Below are positions 9,145 through 17,044 of a stretch of 64,000 bases of DNA, piece after piece; position 1 is the stretch's first letter; every line of letters begins with the position of its first letter. The notes beneath the pieces are model-generated. The model had not been told where the DNA came from and did no database searches. It worked only from the letters and a program-made list of their open reading frames with translations. The stretch comes from Rheinheimera sp. MM224. Lineage in GTDB: Bacteria > Pseudomonadota > Gammaproteobacteria > Enterobacterales > Alteromonadaceae. The DNA lies in NCBI RefSeq assembly GCF_947090785.1, contig NZ_OX352320.1, forward strand, positions 868,001 through 932,000, given 5' to 3'. The position numbers were made by a program, and so were the translations under genes.

Positions 9145-10161
9145 ATGAAATCTTTTTCATTGCGCAGCGTGCTGCTGTGCTGCGGTTTAGCGACTCTGCT
9201 ATTCACCACAGGCTGTCAGCGCCAGCAAGATCAGATCACCTTACGTATGGGCCATTCGTTGGATCAGGAGCATGTGGTTCACAAAGCTATGGTCTATATG
9301 GCAGAACGGCTGGAGCATTACTCCAAAGGCCAGATGCATATTCAGATTTACAGTGGTGGTCAGCTTGGCTCAGAGCGCGAACTGATTGAACTGCTGCAAA
9401 TTGGCAGTCTGGCTTTGACCAAAGTCTCCGCCAGTCCGCTCGAAGGTTTTGTGCCTAAGATGCAGGTGTTTAGTGTGCCTTATGTGTTCAGAGACAGTGC
9501 ACATTTATGGGCTGTGTTAAACGGTGCTATAGGGCAGGATTTACTCAACTCGATGCACAATGCCCGTTTACATGGTTTAGGGTATTACGATGCGGGCAGC
9601 CGCAGTTTTTACACCACAAACAAAGCTATACGTCAGCCTGCTGATTTAAAAGGCTTAAAGTTCCGGGTGCCAAATAGTCAGACTTCAGTACAAATGGTGC
9701 AAACCTTAGGTGGTGCTGCGACTCCTGTCGATTGGGGTGAACTCTATACAGCCTTGCAACAAGGTGTGGTGGATGGAGCTGAAAACAATCCGCCAAGCTT
9801 TTATCTATCCCGTCATTACGAGTTATCCAAATACTACAGTCTTGATGAGCATACCGCTGTGCCGGACGTGATTTTGATGAGCTTACCTGTCTGGAAAAGT
9901 CTGACGACAGAGCAGCAGGGCTGGCTCGAACTGGCGATGAAAGACTCAGTGCGTTACCAACGTGATTTGTGGCAACAGGCCAGTGACGATGCACTGGCCA
10001 AAGTAAAAGCTGCAGGGGTGGAAATTATTTATCCGGATAAAGCCGCTTTTGCCGCCGCTGTGCAGCCATTGCATCAATCTTTGCAGGGCACTGCAGTGGG
10101 CCAACTGATGGCTGAAATTGCTTTGGTTCAGGCTGAAACCGCAGGGGTGTCCAATGACTAA
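9145..10161 (+). CDS. TRAP transporter substrate-binding lipoprotein, DctP family
   Basis: A 338-residue DctP-type binding protein. The N-terminus has a lipoprotein signal with lipobox TTGC (Cys at about residue 24), so it is tethered to the membrane instead of freely periplasmic. Family signatures include SGGQLGSERELIE, LKGLKFRVPNS with the substrate-contacting Arg, and ALQQGVVDGAENN. With the two permease genes downstream it forms a complete tripartite transporter driven by an ion gradient. From the context the cargo is galacturonate, an unsaturated uronate or a short oligogalacturonide. Its stop overlaps the start of the small permease gene. Confidence 0.9.
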   Translation: MKSFSLRSVLLCCGLATLLFTTGCQRQQDQITLRMGHSLDQEHVVHKAMVYMAERLEHYSKGQMHIQIYSGGQLGSERELIELLQIGSLALTKVSASPLEGFVPKMQVFSVPYVFRDSAHLWAVLNGAIGQDLLNSMHNARLHGLGYYDAGSRSFYTTNKAIRQPADLKGLKFRVPNSQTSVQMVQTLGGAATPVDWGELYTALQQGVVDGAENNPPSFYLSRHYELSKYYSLDEHTAVPDVILMSLPVWKSLTTEQQGWLELAMKDSVRYQRDLWQQASDDALAKVKAAGVEIIYPDKAAFAAAVQPLHQSLQGTAVGQLMAEIALVQAETAGVSND

Positions 10162-10654
10162 GCTAGTGTTGTTCGTCGATTGGGTGTTGAAGCGCAGCCT
10201 CATGCTGCTGATGGCCGCCATAGTGCTGGTGGTGTGCTGGCAGGTGTTGTCCCGTTTTGTGCTGACTAATCCCAGTTCAATGACCGAAGAAATCGCCCGT
10301 TGTTTATTACTCTGGATTGCCATGTTAGGTGCAGCTTATGCCTATCGCACCGGCCAGCATTTAGGTCTGGATATTGTCACCAGCAGGATGCCCCCTTTAT
10401 GGCAACACCGTATTGCTTTTGTGCTGACTGCTGCTGTGGTGGTGTTTTCTTCCATAGTGATGGTCTGGGGCGGTGGTGAACTGGTGTGGTTAACCTTCGA
10501 GCTGAATCAAATGTCGGCAGCTTTAGGCATCCGTATGGCCTGGATCTATCTGGTCTTGCCTTTAGCAGGCGTGTTGATCGCTTTTTATGGTGTGTGTCAG
10601 CTGCGTTGTCTGGCGGCAAAAATTCAATTAGTCCCGGCAGAGGAGTCTGAATAA
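10154..10654 (+). CDS. TRAP transporter small permease, DctQ family
   Basis: A 166-residue protein with four predicted membrane helices (for example the segment around residues 16-35 and those near residues 75, 95 and 140) and the DctQ-like segments SMTEEIARCLLLW and AYRTGQHLGLD. The start at 10154 overlaps the dctP stop by 8 bases and is preferred to an in-frame upstream start at 10118, which would extend into dctP with no membrane-protein character. The stop overlaps the next ATG by one base, so the three TRAP genes are translationally coupled. Confidence 0.88.
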   Translation: MTKLVLFVDWVLKRSLMLLMAAIVLVVCWQVLSRFVLTNPSSMTEEIARCLLLWIAMLGAAYAYRTGQHLGLDIVTSRMPPLWQHRIAFVLTAAVVVFSSIVMVWGGGELVWLTFELNQMSAALGIRMAWIYLVLPLAGVLIAFYGVCQLRCLAAKIQLVPAEESE

Positions 10655-11949
10655 TGGAATGGTCTGCACTTATTTTAATTACTGTATTTTTTGCGTTGTT
10701 GTTACTGAACGTGCCAATTTCCTTTTGTATTGGTTTAGCTACTTTATGCACTATGTTGCTGTCGATGGATTTATTGCCGGCTGTCACTACGCTGGCGCAA
10801 CGTATGGCTGGTGGTTTAAATAGCTTTGCCTTGTTGGCCATTCCGTTTTTTGTGCTGTCAGGACTTCTGATGGGGCGGGGCGGTATTGCCAAACGTCTAA
10901 TTGAAGCCGCTATGGCCCTGGTAGGAAGTTTGCCTGGTGGTCTGGCGCTGGTGAATGTGTTGTCTTGTATGTTATTTGGTGCTATCTCGGGTTCTGCGGT
11001 CGCAGCAACTTCGGCCATCGGCAGTTTTATGGTGCCGGAAATGAAAAAGCAGGGCTATGACGTCAATTACAGCGCAGCGGTAACAGCAGCAGCAGCGACC
11101 ACAGGCATGCTGATCCCACCAAGCAATATTATGATTGTCTATGCCATCGCCAGCGGTGGTGTGTCTATTGCTGCTTTGTTTGTTGCAGGTTATTTACCTG
11201 GTATTTTGTTAGGTTTGGGATTGATGGTGGTTTGTGCCGGTTACGCCAAAATGAAAGGTTATCCATTGGCCGCCCGCCTGCCGTTGTCTTTAACCTTCAA
11301 AAAAATGGCGGCTGCTATTCCAAGTTTGCTGATGATTATTTTGGTGATAGGCGGCATTATCAGTGGGGCTTTTACCGCGACAGAGGCTGGTGCTATAGCT
11401 GTGGTCTATTCCTTTATTCTGGCGGTTTGTGTTTACCGTGAAGTCAAAGTCAAAGAGTTACCTGCAATACTGCTGAAATCTGCTGAAACTACCGCCATAG
11501 TGATGGCGTTGATTGCCACTTCTGCTGCTATGTCCTGGATTTTGTCCTATGAAAATATCCCACAAACTGTCAGTCAGGGTTTATTGACCTTAAGTGAAAA
11601 CCCGCTGCTGATTTTGTTATTGATCAACATTATTTTGCTGATCGTCGGTGCATTTATGGATATGACACCTGCAGTGCTGATTTTCACACCTATCTTCTTG
11701 CCTGTAGCTGTGGAGCTGGGTATGAGCCCGTTGCATTTTGGCATTATGATGATTTTGAACTTGTCGATTGGATTAGTCTCACCACCTGTAGGTAGTGTGC
11801 TTTTTGTCGCTTGCGCTGTGGCCAAAACCAAGCTGGAGTCTTTGATCAAGCCGTTGTTACCTATGTATGCCGCCATGTTTGTGGTGCTGATGATGGTGAC
11901 TTACATTCCGGCTATCAGTGAATTTTTGCCTAATTTGTTTGGGCTATAG
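10654..11949 (+). CDS. TRAP transporter large permease, DctM family
   Basis: A 431-residue protein with about 12 hydrophobic segments and the DctM signatures AIPFFVLSGLLM, FGAISGSAVAATSAIGS, GMLIPPSNIMIVY and LSIGLVSPPVG. It forms the transport channel with DctQ and receives substrate from DctP. It starts in a TAATG overlap with dctQ. Eight bases after its stop the IclR regulator gene begins, so transporter and regulator are probably one transcript. Confidence 0.93.
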   Translation: MEWSALILITVFFALLLLNVPISFCIGLATLCTMLLSMDLLPAVTTLAQRMAGGLNSFALLAIPFFVLSGLLMGRGGIAKRLIEAAMALVGSLPGGLALVNVLSCMLFGAISGSAVAATSAIGSFMVPEMKKQGYDVNYSAAVTAAAATTGMLIPPSNIMIVYAIASGGVSIAALFVAGYLPGILLGLGLMVVCAGYAKMKGYPLAARLPLSLTFKKMAAAIPSLLMIILVIGGIISGAFTATEAGAIAVVYSFILAVCVYREVKVKELPAILLKSAETTAIVMALIATSAAMSWILSYENIPQTVSQGLLTLSENPLLILLLINIILLIVGAFMDMTPAVLIFTPIFLPVAVELGMSPLHFGIMMILNLSIGLVSPPVGSVLFVACAVAKTKLESLIKPLLPMYAAMFVVLMMVTYIPAISEFLPNLFGL

Positions 11950-11957
11950 GAGCTGTT

Positions 11958-12734
11958 ATGACCAGTTATTTGATCCCAAATCTTGCCAATGCCTGCCGCA
12001 TGATGGAGTTAGTGGCGGCATCAGGTTCTGGTTTAACTTTATCCCAGCTTGAGCAGCAATTGATGGTGCCGAGAACCAGCGCTTTTCGTATTTTACAGAC
12101 GTTGTGTCAGCAACAAATGCTGTACAAAGAAGGTAAAAAGTATCGGGTGGGCAGCAGTTTGTACAAGATGGGGTTGGATTTATTGCAGCATCATCATTTG
12201 CACCAACTGGCTGTGCCTGTGCTGCATAAACTGACGATAAGTACAGGTCTCACCAGTCATCTGGCATTGCCGAGGCCAGATGGTGCTTTAATAGCTGAAG
12301 TCTGTGACAGCCCTAACCCGAGTCATTTGGCTGCACGGCCAGGTTTTTTGGCCGACTTACACTGTTCTGCCGGCGGCAAGGTGTTTTTAGCCTTTAACTA
12401 CTTTGATCAATTGGCTAGTTTGCCTGGTTTGCAGCAAATGCCTGCCCGGACGCCACAAAGCATTACCGATCTGGCCTGCTTGCGGGTAGAATTGCAAAGT
12501 GTTTTAGGCCGTGGTTATGCAGTAGACGATCAGGAGTATCAGGCCAATGTGCGTTGTATTGCTGTGCCTATACGTAATGCTCAGGGGGCTGTGGTGGCTT
12601 CTGTTGGCGTGACCGGATTGACCAGTATTTTATGCAAACAACGTTTGCCTGAATTGGTTGCTGCCGTAAAACAAGCTGCGATTGAAATCAGTCTGGCGTG
12701 TTACAGGCCTGCTTTGCTGGCCAACGATAAATAA
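11958..12734 (+). CDS. IclR-family transcriptional regulator, KdgR-like
   Basis: A 258-residue protein with an N-terminal winged helix (about residues 5-65; LTLSQLEQQL and PRTSAFRILQTL are the HTH helices) and a C-terminal IclR effector domain (about 75-250; CSAGGKVFLAF, GYAVDDQEY, CIAVPIRN). IclR proteins include KdgR, the repressor of pectin genes in enterobacteria that senses 2-keto-3-deoxygluconate, so a similar role is plausible. However, the operator palindromes seen in the locus look like LacI-type rather than IclR-type sites, so its targets are not known. It lies in the TRAP operon. Confidence 0.88.
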   Translation: MTSYLIPNLANACRMMELVAASGSGLTLSQLEQQLMVPRTSAFRILQTLCQQQMLYKEGKKYRVGSSLYKMGLDLLQHHHLHQLAVPVLHKLTISTGLTSHLALPRPDGALIAEVCDSPNPSHLAARPGFLADLHCSAGGKVFLAFNYFDQLASLPGLQQMPARTPQSITDLACLRVELQSVLGRGYAVDDQEYQANVRCIAVPIRNAQGAVVASVGVTGLTSILCKQRLPELVAAVKQAAIEISLACYRPALLANDK

Positions 12735-12746
12735 TAGGAAAAGTGG

Positions 12747-13787
12747 ATGATACAAAAAAGTTCGACCATTAATGATGTCGCCCGTCTGGCTGGTGTGTCG
12801 AAACGCACTGTGTCGCGGGTGATCAATGGCTCTTTGAGTGTGGGTGACAGCACCAGAGTCCGGGTTGAGAAAATCATCGCTGAACTGAATTATTCGCCAA
12901 ACACTCAGGCCCGTGGTTTAGCATCCAGCCGATCTTATTTATTAGGCTTAATTTACGATAACCCGGATGCGTTGTATTTAGATGATGTACAGCGTGGGGT
13001 GCTGGAAATATGTTCTACTCTGGGCTATGAGCTGGTGGTGCATCCTTGTCGTTATCGCAGTGAAACTCTGGTGCAGGATTGCCTGAATTTTATCAACAGA
13101 TCCAAGTTGGATGGTGTGATAGTGCTACCGCCTGTGTCTGAACTGGAGTCTTTGGCTGAAGCATTAAAAAATGCTGGACGGCCTTATGTACGACTTACCT
13201 CTGTTGCTATTGATGAACCTCAACATATAGTGGTTTCGGATGATCGTTCTGCCGCAGCTGAAATGGCGCGCTATTTTGCTCAGCTAGGTCATGAGGATAT
13301 TGCATTTATCAGCGGTCCACAGCGCTATAAATCATCCACAGAGCGGATGGAAGGTTTTAAATTAGGTTTGTCGGCTTACGGTATAGCGCTGAAAGCTGAA
13401 CGCATTATGGAAGGTAATAATACCTACGAAACCGGTATTGAGTGTGCCCGCAGTCTTTTAAGTCAAACTCCTTTACCTACAGCCATTTTCGCCAATAACG
13501 ATCAGATGGCAGCTGGTGTGCTGAAAGTGGCGCATCAAATGGGCATTGCTATTCCAGAGCAACTGTCAGTTGCCGGTTTTGATGACAACTTACTGGCGTC
13601 CAGAGTGATACCTGCTCTAACCACTATCCGCCGTCCCGTTCGGCAAATGGCGCAGTTGGCGACCACTAAAATGATTATGGTGATTGAACAAAATGATAAA
13701 GCAGCGCAACAAGTCGCTGCGAAAGTTGCTCCAACTCTTGTGGTGCGCGAGTCTACAGCTCAAGCCGCTAAAGCTGCGGCATCCTAG
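12747..13787 (+). CDS. LacI-family transcriptional regulator of the pectin/hexuronate locus
   Basis: A 346-residue protein with the classical LacI helix-turn-helix (TINDVARLAGVSKRTVSRVIN, residues 7-27), the hinge helix (SPNTQARGLASS) and a periplasmic-binding-protein-like effector domain (SDDRSAAAEMARYF, ANNDQMAAGVL, SVAGFDDN). It follows the IclR gene by 12 bases after an AGGAAAAG site. It is the best candidate for the five LacI-type palindromes at the TonB receptor, polygalacturonase and uxaA genes, since this protein is the only LacI member in the window. No copy lies before its own gene. The effector is probably a hexuronate catabolite such as KDG, but this is inference. Confidence 0.92.
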   Translation: MIQKSSTINDVARLAGVSKRTVSRVINGSLSVGDSTRVRVEKIIAELNYSPNTQARGLASSRSYLLGLIYDNPDALYLDDVQRGVLEICSTLGYELVVHPCRYRSETLVQDCLNFINRSKLDGVIVLPPVSELESLAEALKNAGRPYVRLTSVAIDEPQHIVVSDDRSAAAEMARYFAQLGHEDIAFISGPQRYKSSTERMEGFKLGLSAYGIALKAERIMEGNNTYETGIECARSLLSQTPLPTAIFANNDQMAAGVLKVAHQMGIAIPEQLSVAGFDDNLLASRVIPALTTIRRPVRQMAQLATTKMIMVIEQNDKAAQQVAAKVAPTLVVRESTAQAAKAAAS

Positions 13788-13872
13788 CATCACAGCGTAA
13801 TTTAGTTTTCCCGGTTCTAAAAATAGAGTATGGTAGTGTTATTAGAAAAAATGAAACCATCTGCTGACTGGG

Positions 13873-16845
13873 ATGGCGCTGATGTTAAATTTTATCAAAT
13901 CTATCAAATTATCCGGCAAAAAACGTATTGGTGTCGTGTTTACTGCACTTTTACTTCAGCTATTTTTAGTAATTCCTTTTTCTTCCTCTGCAGCAACTGC
14001 AGCTCTAACTGATTACTTCCGCGAAAGCTGGAGTACCCGTCAAGGGTTACCTCATAACACCATCAACAGCATTAGCCAAACTCCGGACGGTTATCTTTGG
14101 TTTGCAACCTGGGAAGGCGTAGCCCGCTACAACGGCCGTGAATTTAAAGTCTTTGGCCGTGAACAACAAACAGGCTTACCTGATTCTGGTATCAGAGCTT
14201 TGCATTTGGATCCGAAAGGGCGATTGTTATTAGGTGGATCTCGGGGGGGGATGGCGCTGTTGCAGGATCAACAATGGCGGCCCATAGATCCTGTATCTTC
14301 ATTAGTCAATGAAGTGCGGGGGGACGAAAAAGGACAGCTTTGGGTGGGTACTGAGGGCGGCGGCTTGTTTTGCCTGCAAACCGATGGTTCCCGTCAGCAA
14401 TGGACCCGACATGATGGCTTACCCAGCAACACTATCTACAGTCTGTTAGATGATAAACAAGGCGGGCTTTGGGTCGGAACAGCTGAAGGTTTGGCCTACT
14501 TATATGATGGCAAATTAGCTCCGGTAGCAAACAGCCCTAAATCGCCTGTTTTCGCTTTAGCTTTTTACAAAAATCAGTTGCATATGGCGACTGAGCGGGG
14601 CTTGTATCAGCAGCAAGATGAAGACTTTGTTTTAGTTCAGCCTGAATTACAGCAAACCGCCATTTCCAGATTATTGGTCGATCACCATGGTGATTTATGG
14701 ATAGGCACTGTTGAGGAAGGTATTTTCCGCTTAAGTAATTACGGCTTAGAGCAGCTGACCGCTCAACACGGTATGCCGAACAATAGAGTGCTTACTATCT
14801 ATGAAGACAACGAGCACAGTATCTGGCTTGGTACCAATGGTGGTTTATTCCGTTTACGAGACGCTCCTTTTGCGACCTTAAGCACAGAGCAAGGCCTGCC
14901 TGACAATTTTGTCCGTACTGTATTACAGCATTCAGACGGTAGTATCTGGATTGGTACTGCGCGCGGCATTGCGCGTTACCTGAATGGGAAGCTGCTGACA
15001 GAGCAAAACCTGCTGCCAGAACAATCAGTGTTGAGCCTGGCTGAAACAGCAACGGGTGATGTGCTGGTTGGCACTTACTCTTCTGGGGTCTTTCGGTACA
15101 GCGACGGTCAGCTGACAAAACTGCTGGACCGCAGTTCAGGTTTATTATCCAACGAAGTTCGGGCTATTTTGCCTTTGCAGGATGGATCTATCTGGTTGGG
15201 TACGGCACAAGGACTGAATCATTATCAGGCTCAACAGATGCAGAGTTACACCACACGTGAAGGCTTAACGGCTGACTTTGTGGTGGCTTTGCATAAGATT
15301 GGTGATGTGCTCTGGATAGGCACAGGCACAGGTGTAACTCGTCTGATTAAAGGAAAATTTGAGCCTTTGTCGTTGTCAGAGCTCGATCAAACTGAATATG
15401 CTTTTGATTTTTTCGAACAAGCTGAACAAAAACTGCTGTGGTTGGCTACAGATCGTGGTTTAGTGCGCTATCGGTTAGATACGGCTGAGCTTTCTCTGGT
15501 CGGCCGTAAGGCTGGTATTCCTTTTGATAAAATTTTTCAGGTGCAGGCCGATTTACATGGCAATCTTTGGTTGAGCAGTAATAGGGGCATTTTACGCATC
15601 AGTCAGAAAGATGCGAATGCAGTGGCTGATGGCACTGCAACCAGTATTGCGTATGAGCTTTATGGCGAAAGCGACGGTATGCTCAGTGCTCAGGCCAATG
15701 GCGGCTCAAACCCTGCCGCTATATTGGCCCAGGATGGTGCTTTATGGTTTGCGACAGCATCCGGTGTCAGCAGGGTTCAGCCTGATCGTTTGGCTGTGTT
15801 TGCTGAAGCAACACCTCCTGTGGTGTTAGAAGAGTTGCTGGTGAATGGTGTAGCGCAAAAAATCGATGACAGTATTGAGTTGCCGCCCGACAGCGACAGG
15901 GTGGAATTACATTTTGCAGGTTTAGGTTATGTGATGCCTGGCCGTATCCAGTACCGCAGTCAACTGATTGGATTTGATGCGAACTGGCTGGACAGAGGCC
16001 ACCAGAACTTTGCTGAATATACCAATCTGGCGCCTGGTCGTTATGAGTTTCAGGTTCAGGCAGCTAATCCCAGTGGAAAATGGAGTAAAACTGCCAGAAT
16101 AGAATTAATTAAACATCCGTACTGGTGGCAAACCCGAAACTTTCAATGGTTAAGTGCTTTATCTTCAATAGCTCTGGTGTTGTTATTGGTGTACTGGCGT
16201 ATATCCAGCTTGCGTCACTCAGAACAGCGTTTAAAGCGTCAGGTGGCGGAAAAAACCGCGGAGCTGCAACAAAAAGCCAATAGCCTGCAAGCGGCAGATG
16301 AAGAGAAATCCACTTTGTTGGCTCAGCTACATCAGCAGACTTTAGCCCTGGCATTACAAGCCAGGCAGGATGGTTTAACTGGCCTTGCGAACCGCCGCGC
16401 TTTTGATGAAGTGTTAAGTAAAGAATTTATGCGTTCACAACGTTTAAAGCAGCCACTGGCTTTGGCTTTTATCGATGTAGATCATTTTAAAAAGATCAAT
16501 GATACCTGGTCGCACAACGCCGGTGATTTGGCATTGGTGGCTATAGCTGAAAAAATTCGTCAGCATTCACGCTCAGTTGACTGCGCTGCCCGCTGGGGTG
16601 GTGAAGAATTTGCGTTGTTAATGCCCTCTACTAGTCTTGAACAAGCGCAGTTAGTTTGCGAACGCCTGCGTGAAGAAATCATGCTATTGGACTGGCTGGA
16701 TATTGCAGATGGCATCAGTATTACCGTCAGTATTGGTATTGCTATCAGTGATGAATTAAATGATGCCAAGCAACTGCTGTTTTTAGCGGATCAGGCTTTG
16801 TATCAGGCCAAGCAACAAGGTCGCAACAGAGTCTGCGCTGCCTGA
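13873..16845 (+). CDS. Sensor diguanylate cyclase: seven-bladed-propeller repeats, Y_Y_Y domain and GGDEF
   Basis: A 990-residue protein: N-terminal signal or membrane anchor (about residues 17-40), many two-component-regulator propeller repeats (about 45-640, repeated WxGTxxGL motifs such as LWVGTEGGG and IWLGTNGG), a Y_Y_Y beta domain (about 675-740), one membrane helix (about 757-777), a coiled coil (about 780-830) and a C-terminal GGDEF domain. The active site is GGEEF at 909-913 and an inhibitory-site RxxD is at 900-903, so the cyclase should be active and product-inhibited. The layout matches hybrid two-component sensors of glycan loci, but with c-di-GMP synthesis instead of a histidine kinase. 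A second possible start is the ATG at 13882, which has a slightly better ribosome site. It probably senses a pectin fragment in the periplasm. Confidence 0.88.
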   Translation: MALMLNFIKSIKLSGKKRIGVVFTALLLQLFLVIPFSSSAATAALTDYFRESWSTRQGLPHNTINSISQTPDGYLWFATWEGVARYNGREFKVFGREQQTGLPDSGIRALHLDPKGRLLLGGSRGGMALLQDQQWRPIDPVSSLVNEVRGDEKGQLWVGTEGGGLFCLQTDGSRQQWTRHDGLPSNTIYSLLDDKQGGLWVGTAEGLAYLYDGKLAPVANSPKSPVFALAFYKNQLHMATERGLYQQQDEDFVLVQPELQQTAISRLLVDHHGDLWIGTVEEGIFRLSNYGLEQLTAQHGMPNNRVLTIYEDNEHSIWLGTNGGLFRLRDAPFATLSTEQGLPDNFVRTVLQHSDGSIWIGTARGIARYLNGKLLTEQNLLPEQSVLSLAETATGDVLVGTYSSGVFRYSDGQLTKLLDRSSGLLSNEVRAILPLQDGSIWLGTAQGLNHYQAQQMQSYTTREGLTADFVVALHKIGDVLWIGTGTGVTRLIKGKFEPLSLSELDQTEYAFDFFEQAEQKLLWLATDRGLVRYRLDTAELSLVGRKAGIPFDKIFQVQADLHGNLWLSSNRGILRISQKDANAVADGTATSIAYELYGESDGMLSAQANGGSNPAAILAQDGALWFATASGVSRVQPDRLAVFAEATPPVVLEELLVNGVAQKIDDSIELPPDSDRVELHFAGLGYVMPGRIQYRSQLIGFDANWLDRGHQNFAEYTNLAPGRYEFQVQAANPSGKWSKTARIELIKHPYWWQTRNFQWLSALSSIALVLLLVYWRISSLRHSEQRLKRQVAEKTAELQQKANSLQAADEEKSTLLAQLHQQTLALALQARQDGLTGLANRRAFDEVLSKEFMRSQRLKQPLALAFIDVDHFKKINDTWSHNAGDLALVAIAEKIRQHSRSVDCAARWGGEEFALLMPSTSLEQAQLVCERLREEIMLLDWLDIADGISITVSIGIAISDELNDAKQLLFLADQALYQAKQQGRNRVCAA

Positions 16846-16912
16846 ATTTCACAGCATTTAGAACCGCATTAATTTCAATAATGGAATCTTCTTTCCGAAC
16901 TTCTCTGACCAG

Positions 16913-16928
16913 TTGCCATCGGTGGCAA
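16913..16928. promoter_or_regulatory. LacI-type operator, site 3
   Basis: Palindrome TTGCCATC/GGTGGCAA with one mismatch, centred at 16920-16921. It lies upstream of the polygalacturonase gene and forms a pair with site 4. Confidence 0.75.
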
Positions 16929-16945
16929 TATTTTATGTTAATCTA

Positions 16946-16961
16946 TTGCTACCGGTGGCAA
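16946..16961. promoter_or_regulatory. LacI-type operator, site 4
   Basis: Palindrome TTGCTACC/GGTGGCAA with one mismatch, centred at 16953-16954, which is 33 bases from site 3, the same spacing as between sites 1 and 2. Its left arm TTGCTA can serve as a -35 box for the promoter below, so a bound repressor would block polymerase. Confidence 0.75.
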
Positions 16962-16973
16962 ATGCGTTATTAT
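16946..16973 (+). promoter_or_regulatory. Possible promoter of the polygalacturonase gene
   Basis: TTGCTA at 16946-16951 and TATTAT at 16968-16973 with a 16-base spacer. The -35 box lies inside operator site 4. Just downstream is a perfect 12-base palindrome CTGTTTAAACAG at 16975-16986, close to the expected transcription start. Inferred from sequence only. Confidence 0.45.
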
Positions 16974-17044
16974 GCTGTTTAAACAGGCATAAAGCAGACG
17001 AGTTCCAATAGCTTTGTGCAGATAAAACAAAGATGGAATAACGG

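Noticed and set aside
10377..11018. Minus-strand frame of 213 codons across the TRAP permease genes
   Set aside because: It lies antisense to two well supported membrane-protein genes, has a low-complexity basic composition and resembles no family. It is a by-product of the opposite strand.
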